A DNA stretch of 5,015 nucleotides from JBMTVT01 sp049451635 (lineage in GTDB: Bacteria > Bacteroidota > Bacteroidia > Flavobacteriales > Flavobacteriaceae), in NCBI GenBank assembly GCA_049451635.1, contig JBMTVT010000097.1, forward strand, positions 1-5,015, written 5' to 3'. How positions within the stretch are numbered: the first letter of the stretch is position 1; each line of letters opens with the position of its first letter. Below, piece by piece: positions 1 to 4,863 of the stretch. A model generated the notes under the pieces. It worked only from the letters and a program-made list of their open reading frames with translations, was not told the origin of the DNA and searched no databases. The translations under genes were made by a program, and so were the position numbers.

Positions 1-234
1 TAAATTATCAACAGAGCCATTAATCTTAACTTTTTTCTTGGTTCGTTTATGATGAATACGCTCTAAAACATCATTAATTTCTCTGAATTTTGGGGTTAAT
101 TCTGTTAAATGGCCATTACCATTAGTAGTTAATTCTTTTTTACAATATTTGCAGGAGTACTCTTTAACGTGGCAAGTAACATGTCTTGTTACAACAAAAT
201 TGTGCCCAAACACTTTACAATGGATGTTTTTCAT
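1..234 (-). CDS. Small Cys/His-rich (zinc-ribbon-like) protein, copy 2; C-terminus cut by window edge
   Basis: Reading from an ATG at 234 toward the left edge gives 78 codons without a stop, so the C-terminus lies outside the window. The protein begins MKNIHCKVFGHNF. It carries a possible metal site made of C6, H11 (in FGH), C28 and C31 (CKYC), followed by KKELTTNGNG and a charged, probably helical tail (PKFREINDVLERIH) rich in Lys and Arg. It matches the neighbouring gene at 328-585 without gaps at 42 of 59 residues, so the two are tandem paralogues. The four Cys/His positions are identical in both, which suggests zinc binding, but I do not recognise a characterised family. The CxxxGH...CxxC layout loosely recalls small phage-associated proteins such as DUF1660; that link is a guess. 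There is no signal peptide or membrane segment, so it is probably cytoplasmic. Function unknown. Confidence 0.75.
   Translation of the reverse strand, partial: MKNIHCKVFGHNFVVTRHVTCHVKEYSCKYCKKELTTNGNGHLTELTPKFREINDVLERIHHKRTKKKVKINGSVDNL
112..141. repeat. 30-bp direct repeat, left copy (inside the truncated small gene)
   Basis: These 30 bases are identical to 430-459, at an offset of 318 bp. In both genes the block is in frame and encodes the ten residues KKELTTNGNG, immediately after the CxxC pair. It marks the most conserved core of the tandem duplication. Neighbouring codons differ at many positions, so this is either the strongest-selected part or a patch of recent gene conversion. Confidence 0.9.
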
Positions 235-283
235 TTAATCTAATATCTTTTAATAAATTCATTAAAGCAGAGAGCATGAAATT

Positions 284-309
284 ATTAAAAAAAATTTAAA
301 GCTTTAAAT
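284..309 (-). terminator. Possible AT-rich intrinsic terminator after the upstream small Cys/His gene
   Basis: A perfect 16-bp palindrome, ATTTAAAGCTTTAAAT (294-309), begins 18 nt after the stop codon of the gene at 328-585. Read on the minus strand it is followed directly by a run of eight T (287-294, the last sharing the palindrome edge). This is the order of an intrinsic terminator, but the stem has little G+C and the loop would have to be the central AGCT. If real, it would separate the two tandem small genes into different transcripts. Otherwise it is an AT-rich chance palindrome. Confidence 0.35.
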
Positions 310-327
310 AACCTGATGGTAAATCGA

Positions 328-585
328 CTAAGTGATGGTTTTTCTCTTTAAACGCTCTATCCTGGTTGAATGAATTTTTTCTAAAATAGCATTGATTTCT
401 TTAAATTTTGGAGTTAGTTCTATTAAACTGCCATTACCATTAGTAGTTAATTCTTTTTTGCAATGCTTGCAAGTGTATTCTTTAACGTGATAAGTTACTT
501 TTTTAGTGACTTGATAATTGTGGCCAAAGATATTGCAGTATATTTTTGAGATTAAAGCAGGTTTGTTAGAAGTAGTTTTTTTCAT
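328..585 (-). CDS. Small Cys/His-rich (zinc-ribbon-like) protein, copy 1
   Basis: The ATG at 585 gives 85 residues beginning MKKTTSNKPALISKIYC. A GTG at 594 would add three residues, but the ATG is preferred because the paralogue at 1-234 also starts with ATG-Lys close to the first Cys. Counted from this ATG, the likely metal ligands are C17, H22 (in IFGH), C39 and C42 (CKHC). They are followed by KKELTTNGNG, a conserved LTPKF block and a basic tail ending RLKRKTIT. The protein has about eleven more residues before the first Cys than its paralogue. No membrane segment or signal peptide is seen. The gene starts 36 nt after the stop of the hydrolase gene on the same strand, so the two may be co-transcribed. 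The conserved Cys/His pattern in a duplicated pair supports a real gene. Role unknown; a nucleic-acid or protein-binding zinc module is one possibility. Confidence 0.78.
   Translation of the reverse strand: MKKTTSNKPALISKIYCNIFGHNYQVTKKVTYHVKEYTCKHCKKELTTNGNGSLIELTPKFKEINAILEKIHSTRIERLKRKTIT
430..459. repeat. 30-bp direct repeat, right copy (inside the complete small gene)
   Basis: Identical partner of 112-141, in the same reading frame of the paralogous gene. Recombination between the two copies would delete or duplicate one 318-bp unit and leave a single in-frame hybrid gene. Confidence 0.9.
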
Positions 586-621
586 TGTAGGCACATTCGG
601 AAATAAACTTACAAAAAAAAA

Positions 622-1419
622 TTAAAAGAACGATAAAATGTTATTTTTTTCGATGAAACGCATAATTGTTTGTAGTAGGTCCTGTTTATTTTCTATATGG
701 CTCATGTGTCCATCGGGTAATTCTACTATTTTTAAAGATGCATTTTCTGCTTGCTTGATTAAGGCATTATAATCTAAAACAGGATCTTTTTTGCTTACTA
801 TCATAAGTTGTTTATAATTAGTGCTTTTTAGTAGTTGGGTCCTGTCTTTTCTAATTTTCATTCCTTCCAAAGCGGCAATAATTCCTTGTAAAGGCGTTTG
901 TAAAGCTTCTGTTTTTATTTGGGTTATTTCTTTAGAAAAAATAGTTCTATTTTTTGGCCTGAATAAATTGGAAATAGACATGCTTATAAACCTCTTATGG
1001 TTTTCCTTTACTGCAATAAGAGCTCTGTCTCTATTCTTTTTTCTTTCTTCAGAATCGGCTTCGGCAGTAGAATTCATTAAGCATAAACCTTTAATGATAC
1101 TTGGTTTTTTTTCCGCGAGAGCGAGTGCTACATAACCACCCATAGAATGTCCTACAAAAAAAGCCTTTTTAATATTTAGTTTTTTAACAACTGCTTCAAT
1201 AGCTTCAGCCATAAGTTCCATGGTATGAATATATCCCAAGCATCCTGTTTTTCCATGCCCTAATAAATCAATACAAACGACTCTATTGGTTTTCGATAAA
1301 ACAGGGAAAAACGACTTCCACATGGTGCTGTTTTCTAAAAAACCATGAAGCAATACCACGGTATTACCTTTTCCTTGGTCTGAATAAAAAATATCGATGC
1401 CTTTATGTTCTAAAATCAT
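622..1419 (-). CDS. Alpha/beta-hydrolase fold enzyme
   Basis: This 265-residue protein has the length and motif order of a compact alpha/beta hydrolase. The strand-turn VVLLHGF (21-27) would supply the oxyanion hole, and VVCIDLLGHG (47-56) is the usual following strand and loop. VGHSMGGY (89-96) is the nucleophile elbow with Ser92. A cap region lies around 118-195. MIVSKKDPV (206-214) places the acid at Asp212, and GHMSHIEN (237-244) the base at His241, so the triad is complete. There is no signal peptide, so it is probably cytoplasmic. The substrate cannot be read from the sequence. It resembles the broad BioH/esterase/C-C hydrolase group, and carboxylester or thioester hydrolysis is most likely. 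It is divergent from brnQ with 35 bp between starts, and a small Cys/His gene follows 36 nt downstream. There is no Shine-Dalgarno sequence. The start is set by the ATG five codons ahead of the conserved first strand. Confidence 0.93.
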   Translation of the reverse strand: MILEHKGIDIFYSDQGKGNTVVLLHGFLENSTMWKSFFPVLSKTNRVVCIDLLGHGKTGCLGYIHTMELMAEAIEAVVKKLNIKKAFFVGHSMGGYVALALAEKKPSIIKGLCLMNSTAEADSEERKKNRDRALIAVKENHKRFISMSISNLFRPKNRTIFSKEITQIKTEALQTPLQGIIAALEGMKIRKDRTQLLKSTNYKQLMIVSKKDPVLDYNALIKQAENASLKIVELPDGHMSHIENKQDLLQTIMRFIEKNNILSFF

Positions 1420-1436
1420 TTTTAACTTATATTGTA

Positions 1437-1444
1437 CAAAGATA
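1437..1444 (-). promoter_or_regulatory. Candidate -7 promoter element for the hydrolase gene
   Basis: The minus strand reads TATCTTTG here, a full match to the Bacteroidota -7 consensus TAnnTTTG. It lies 17 nt upstream of the hydrolase start codon, giving a very short leader. No good -33 TTG is seen at the usual 17-23 nt further upstream, a region which already lies inside the divergent brnQ coding sequence. Plausible but weak. Confidence 0.4.
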
Positions 1445-1454
1445 AAGTCATACT

Positions 1455-2735
1455 ATGAATAAAACTAAAGAAACCTTTGTGTTTGGTTTCGCGCTATTCG
1501 CAGGTTTTTTTGGTGCAGGGAATTTAATTTTACCCCCATTGTTAGGTTTTAAATCGGGTACAGACTGGTGGTTGGTTGCCATTGGATTTATGATAACGAC
1601 AACTTTAATACCCTTATTGGCAGTTTTGGTACATGCCAAATTACAGGGTACCATGGTTGAGTTTGGTAAAAAGGTATCACCTTTATTTAGTACTGTTTTT
1701 TGCTTTATCGTATTTGCTATTGTTGTGGCTTTACCATGCCCACGAACTGCTGCTGTTACTCATGAAATCGCCATAGCGCCTTTTTTTAATACAAGTCCTT
1801 TGTTAACCAGTATTATTTATTTTGTCTTGGCATTTCTTTTTGTAATTAACAGAAGCAGTGTACTTGAAATATTGGGCAAATATTTAACACCGGTAATAGT
1901 CACCATATTAATAATAATTATTGCTGTAGGGCTATTTTCTCCTATTGATGAGATTAATCCATCACAGTTCAATTTACCAATTGTAAGTGGTTTGCTGGAA
2001 GGATATCAAACCTATGATGCCATAGCAGGTATGGTTACCGGAGGTGTTGTGATAGTTTCAATAAATAAATTTAAAAAAAGCATGAGTTTTGCCGAAAAAA
2101 AGACAATGATTGCTAGGTCTGGTATAATTGCTGTTTCAGGGTTGTTTATTATTTATGCGGGATTAATAGCTGTGGGCGCCTTTTTCAACACACATTTTAA
2201 CAGTACAATTTCTAGGACAGAGCTACTTTCAGGTTTAGCATCAAAAACTTTAGGAAGTATTGGCTCAACCTTTTTAGGTGTTTTGGTTTCTCTAGCTTGT
2301 TTTTCAACTGCAGTTGCTATTATTGTAAGTATCTCAGATTTTTTTAAAGCATATTTTAAAGCCTATAAAAGCGCTTATTTGGTTACAGCTATTATATGTT
2401 GTTTGATTGGTATTTTGGTAGGGCAAATGAATGTGAAATATATTATAGATGTGGCATTACCTGCTTTAATGTTTATTTATCCAATTTGTATTGTGCTTAT
2501 TTTATTGAATATTTTACCTGATGGAATTGCCTCTAGCCTTGTTTTTAGATGGGTAGTTTTAATAGCGTTTATTTTTAGTATTCCAGATTTTTTGGGGTTT
2601 ATTTTGCCTTCTGAAAATTTAGAAAACATAAAAACTATTATTCCTTTTGCAAATGAAAACCTAGGGTGGGTTTTACCAGCAATGGTAACTTTTATTGTTG
2701 TGAATATTATTGAAAAGTTTAAATTAAAAGTTTAA
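1455..2735 (+). CDS. brnQ: Branched-chain amino acid transporter, BrnQ (LIVCS) family
   Basis: This 426-residue, very hydrophobic protein is close to the usual BrnQ length of about 430-440 residues and is long enough for the expected 12 membrane helices. Family signatures are clear: FALF..FFGAGNLILPPLLG at the N-terminus (key GAGN 20-23, PP 27-28), PRTAAVTHE (96-104), GYQTYDAIAGMVTGG (183 onward), and a Ser/Thr-rich helix near LACFSTAVAI (280-289) preceding SDFFK. BrnQ proteins import Leu, Ile and Val across the inner membrane with Na+ or H+. The coupling ion cannot be decided from the sequence. The start is the ATG just before NKTKETFVFG, the usual short lead into helix 1. No Shine-Dalgarno sequence is present. 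Its start is only 35 bp from the divergent hydrolase gene, so its promoter must be in that gap or inside the hydrolase coding region. Its stop codon overlaps that of the convergent ACT-domain gene. Confidence 0.95.
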   Translation: MNKTKETFVFGFALFAGFFGAGNLILPPLLGFKSGTDWWLVAIGFMITTTLIPLLAVLVHAKLQGTMVEFGKKVSPLFSTVFCFIVFAIVVALPCPRTAAVTHEIAIAPFFNTSPLLTSIIYFVLAFLFVINRSSVLEILGKYLTPVIVTILIIIIAVGLFSPIDEINPSQFNLPIVSGLLEGYQTYDAIAGMVTGGVVIVSINKFKKSMSFAEKKTMIARSGIIAVSGLFIIYAGLIAVGAFFNTHFNSTISRTELLSGLASKTLGSIGSTFLGVLVSLACFSTAVAIIVSISDFFKAYFKAYKSAYLVTAIICCLIGILVGQMNVKYIIDVALPALMFIYPICIVLILLNILPDGIASSLVFRWVVLIAFIFSIPDFLGFILPSENLENIKTIIPFANENLGWVLPAMVTFIVVNIIEKFKLKV

Positions 2736-2748
2736 GATTTAACCTTTT
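2726..2748. terminator. Weak bidirectional hairpin at the brnQ/ACT-gene stop codons
   Basis: AAAAG (2726-2730) pairs with CTTTT (2744-2748), and TTAA (2732-2735) pairs with TTAA (2739-2742). One mismatch separates the two helices and the loop is GAT. The hairpin covers both overlapping stop codons. It contains only one G-C pair, and its T-tract is part of the stem, so it would be a poor terminator. It is listed because no other termination signal is visible between these two convergent genes. Confidence 0.25.
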
Positions 2749-3388
2749 TAATAGCTGCAAAGGCCTTGTCTACAAACTCATCTTCAACTAAAATAGTAAA
2801 CTCGTTTGTAGTAGAAATAACTTCATATAAAACCACACCTTCCCAAGCTAAACGCTTAAAAAAATGGTAATATAAACCAGCAATTTTAGAGTTATCTTTT
2901 GGTAGATTGATGCTTATGGCCGATAACCCTTCTTGAACAGCTAAAAAGGTTTCGTGTTTTAATTGTTCTTCTATAAATGTATTCAAACTGCTAGATACAA
3001 TCAAATTACTTTCGTGAATGCCACGCGTAAACGTGTAAAATAATTTAGACTCTTGGTTAATTCTGTCTAGAATTTTAGCATGGTTATCAATAATGGTATC
3101 TGAGTTTTTAACAGTAAAGTCTGTTAAATTTGAACGAACTGTGATATCACCTAAATTCTGAATTACCCATTTCATTTTAACAGAGTTAGATAAAGATGCA
3201 GGGGGATTATAACGCCTTAAGGCCATCATAATAGCACCAGGCTTAACATCTTTTTTTAACATATTACTTATAGGCTCAGTAAGTTCAATGGCCAAAGCAC
3301 TGAAATTTATAATGTTTCTTGATAATGCCTCTTCCAGGTAAGGTTGTGCAATTAATATGTCTTCTACACAGTTGGATACAGTCTTCAT
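2732..3388 (-). CDS. Predicted amino-acid-responsive regulator: winged-helix-like N-terminus plus ACT-like C-terminus
   Basis: The protein has 218 residues. Residues 1-60 are helical, with the pattern ...LEEALSRNIINFSALAIEL...PGAIMMALRRY. This INFSALA...ALRRY arrangement recalls the DNA-binding-like N-terminal region of predicted amino acid metabolism regulators with ACT domains (the COG2150 type, from memory). The middle (80-145) appears to be a strand-helix unit, possibly a degenerate ACT domain. Residues 155-215 read as a good ACT fold: LSAISINLP, a helix IAGLYYHFFKRLAWEG, VVLYEVIST, EFTILVED, then helix FVDKAFAAIKKV. ACT domains usually bind amino acids. No catalytic motif or signal peptide is seen. 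The gene is divergent from aspartate kinase (92 bp between starts) and convergent with brnQ, whose stop codon overlaps its own. A role in sensing an amino acid to control lysC and/or its own expression is inferred, not shown. DNA binding is uncertain. Confidence 0.8.
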   Translation of the reverse strand: MKTVSNCVEDILIAQPYLEEALSRNIINFSALAIELTEPISNMLKKDVKPGAIMMALRRYNPPASLSNSVKMKWVIQNLGDITVRSNLTDFTVKNSDTIIDNHAKILDRINQESKLFYTFTRGIHESNLIVSSSLNTFIEEQLKHETFLAVQEGLSAISINLPKDNSKIAGLYYHFFKRLAWEGVVLYEVISTTNEFTILVEDEFVDKAFAAIKKVKS

Positions 3389-3404
3389 GTTAATTATTTA
3401 ACAT
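3387..3404. promoter_or_regulatory. Perfect inverted repeat over the ACT-gene start codon; candidate operator or mRNA hairpin
   Basis: ATGTTAA (3387-3393) and TTAACAT (3398-3404) are exact inverted copies separated by four bases. In the minus-strand transcript the distal arm includes the A and U of the ATG start codon, so a hairpin would hide it. As DNA, the site sits just downstream of the candidate -7 element at 3411-3418, about where transcription would start, which is a normal place for a repressor operator. It is AT-rich, so chance is possible. Confidence 0.35.
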
Positions 3405-3410
3405 TATGTG

Positions 3411-3418
3411 CAAAAATA
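3411..3418 (-). promoter_or_regulatory. Candidate -7 promoter element for the ACT-domain gene
   Basis: The minus strand reads TATTTTTG, a full match to the Bacteroidota -7 consensus TAnnTTTG, 22 nt upstream of the start codon. No TTG is found at the preferred distance for a -33 element; the nearest is about 32 nt upstream. Transcription from here would give a leader of roughly 15 nt. Confidence 0.45.
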
Positions 3419-3439
3419 AACATTTTTTTTAATAAACAT
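3415..3439. repeat. Two 9-bp direct repeats in the divergent intergenic region
   Basis: AATAAACAT occurs at 3415-3423 and again at 3431-3439, 16 bp apart start to start, in the gap between the ACT gene and lysC. The first copy overlaps the candidate -7 element of the ACT gene. They could be paired protein-binding half-sites or simply low-complexity AT sequence. Confidence 0.3.
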
Positions 3440-3461
3440 AGTTAAATAGGCAAAGTAGTTA

Positions 3462-3469
3462 TAATTTTA
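3462..3469 (+). promoter_or_regulatory. Possible -7 promoter element for lysC
   Basis: TAATTTTA matches TAnnTTTG at five of the six fixed positions and ends 11 nt before the first lysC ATG. A TTA at 3442-3444 lies 17 nt upstream in place of the consensus TTG. This is the best plus-strand candidate in the gap, but it is weak. Confidence 0.3.
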
Positions 3470-3480
3470 CATTCAAATTA

Positions 3481-4809
3481 ATGAAAATGAAGGTATTGAA
3501 ATTTGGAGGAACCTCAGTCGGTTCAGTTGAAAATATAAGTAATGTAACAAACATTATAAATGATAATGAGAAAAAAGTTGTTGTGCTCTCGGCTATGTCT
3601 GGAACTACCAACCAACTGGTTGCCATAGCACAGGATATTGCCAATAATAACCTAAACGAAGCAATTGACAAAATTAATAAGCTTCACGAAACTTATTTTG
3701 AAACTATAGATAAGTTATTGATAAATAACAGTTTAAATAATGAGGTTAAAACCTATGTTTCTGGGGTGTTTAATTTACTTGTTGAAAGTACTTATAAAAC
3801 GTTTTCTAAAACTTTAGAAAATCAAATTGTAGCTCAAGGTGAGCTGCTATCAACATATATGGTTAATAGTTATTTAAAGCAGGAAAATATTAGTTCTACT
3901 TTATTGCCAGCTTTAAGTTTTATGCGTATTGATGCTTTTAACGAGCCAGATTTAGAGTACATTACTAAAAACTTTAATGAAGTTTTAAATAACGCGGAAG
4001 ACGCACAAATATATATTACCCAAGGTTTTATTTGTTTAGATAGCAATGGAGCTGTTTCAAATTTACAACGTGGAGGCAGTGATTATACAGCAACTATTAT
4101 AGGAGCAGCCATTAAAGCCGAAGAAGTGCAAATTTGGACCGACATTGACGGCATGCACAATAATGACCCTAGATATGTTGAAAACACTAGACCTATTTCA
4201 AATTTATCTTTTGATGAGGCAGCGGAGTTAGCCTACTTTGGCGCAAAAATATTACACCCACAAACTGTTACGCCGGTTCGTAAAGACAGCATACCAGTTA
4301 GGTTAAAAAACACAATGGACCCAGGAACTTATGGAACATTGATTTCTGATGAAACCTCTGGTAGCGGGGTTAAGGCCATAGCTGCAAAAGACAATATTAC
4401 TGCCATTAAAATTAAGTCTGGTAGAATGTTGCAAGCACATGGCTTTTTAAAAAAGGTTTTTGAAATCTTTGAGGTATTTGAAACCTCCATTGATATGATT
4501 ACAACATCAGAAGTAGCAGTTTCGCTTACTATTGACGATGATAGAAATCTTGATAAAATTTTAGTTGAACTAGAAAAAATCGCAACTATTGAAGTAGATA
4601 AAAACCAAAGCATTGTTTGTTTGGTAGGCCACTCAGTAGTTAACCATCAAGATACCTATAAATTGTTTCAAATATTACAAGACGTTAAAATAAGAATGAT
4701 TTCTTATGGTGGAAGCAACAACAACATTTCGTTGTTAATTGACACCAAACATAAAATTACCACACTCCAAAAACTAAACAATTATTTATTTGAATTAGTC
4801 ACTCTGTAA
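3481..4809 (+). CDS. lysC: Aspartate kinase, monofunctional, lysine-sensitive (E. coli LysC-like) type
   Basis: Phosphorylates L-aspartate with ATP, the first step toward Lys, Thr, Met and Ile; cytoplasmic. The protein has 442 residues, close to E. coli LysC (449), with no homoserine dehydrogenase fusion. The kinase domain shows KFGGTSVGS (7-15), RGGSDYTA (197-204), WTDIDG (219-224), NNDPR (227-231) and FGAKILHP (253-260). Two ACT domains follow, at about 299-370 and 376-442. The first contains MLQAHGFLKKVF (316-327) and SIDMITTSEVAVSLT (336-350), aligning well with the lysine-binding segment of E. coli LysC, so feedback inhibition by lysine is likely. An Ala (319) stands where E. coli has Ser321. 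Two start codons are possible, 3481 and 3487. MKVLKFGG from 3487 is the more typical family start, but no ribosome site decides between them. A strong terminator follows 18 nt after the stop. Confidence 0.96.
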   Translation: MKMKVLKFGGTSVGSVENISNVTNIINDNEKKVVVLSAMSGTTNQLVAIAQDIANNNLNEAIDKINKLHETYFETIDKLLINNSLNNEVKTYVSGVFNLLVESTYKTFSKTLENQIVAQGELLSTYMVNSYLKQENISSTLLPALSFMRIDAFNEPDLEYITKNFNEVLNNAEDAQIYITQGFICLDSNGAVSNLQRGGSDYTATIIGAAIKAEEVQIWTDIDGMHNNDPRYVENTRPISNLSFDEAAELAYFGAKILHPQTVTPVRKDSIPVRLKNTMDPGTYGTLISDETSGSGVKAIAAKDNITAIKIKSGRMLQAHGFLKKVFEIFEVFETSIDMITTSEVAVSLTIDDDRNLDKILVELEKIATIEVDKNQSIVCLVGHSVVNHQDTYKLFQILQDVKIRMISYGGSNNNISLLIDTKHKITTLQKLNNYLFELVTL

Positions 4810-4827
4810 ATTATATTTAGTTTGTTA

Positions 4828-4859
4828 AAAAAAGGATTGTTTACCAACAATCCTTTTTT
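4828..4859. terminator. Strong intrinsic terminator, apparently bidirectional (lysC and the convergent LRR fragment)
   Basis: A perfect 14-bp stem (AAAAAAGGATTGTT, 4828-4841, with 4846-4859) closes a TACC loop at 4842-4845. On the plus strand the stem ends in six T, followed by G and five more T, making a good terminator 18 nt after the lysC stop. On the minus strand the same stem ends in a T run, and it begins 4 nt after the frame-corrected stop of the LRR fragment at 4864. One hairpin can therefore serve both convergent genes. Confidence 0.9.
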
Positions 4860-4863
4860 GTTT

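Noticed and set aside
583..594. GTG start at 594 for the complete small Cys/His gene
   Set aside because: An in-frame ATG three codons later gives a start comparable with the paralogue (MKK versus MKN), and nothing upstream favours the GTG.
821..1135. Plus-strand open frame of 104 codons
   Set aside because: It lies wholly antisense to the hydrolase gene, whose catalytic motifs are intact; the translation is low-complexity and hydrophobic with no motif.
1448..1654. Minus-strand open frame of 68 codons
   Set aside because: Antisense to the conserved N-terminus of brnQ; no recognisable protein features.
3389..3480. Lysine riboswitch or leader peptide upstream of lysC
   Set aside because: The 92-bp gap is shorter than a lysine riboswitch, has no GC-containing paired regions, and holds no Lys-rich short reading frame followed by an attenuator.
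3459..3671. Minus-strand open frame of 70 codons
   Set aside because: Antisense to the conserved start of the aspartate kinase gene; no independent support.
4329..4613. Minus-strand open frame of 94 codons
   Set aside because: Antisense to the regulatory domain of the aspartate kinase; Ser-rich shadow sequence without motifs.
4782..4863. LRR reading frame extended into the terminator and lysC as genuine protein
   Set aside because: The residues past TY are encoded by the terminator stem and antisense lysC sequence and do not resemble the family; the shifted stop at 4864 explains the region better.
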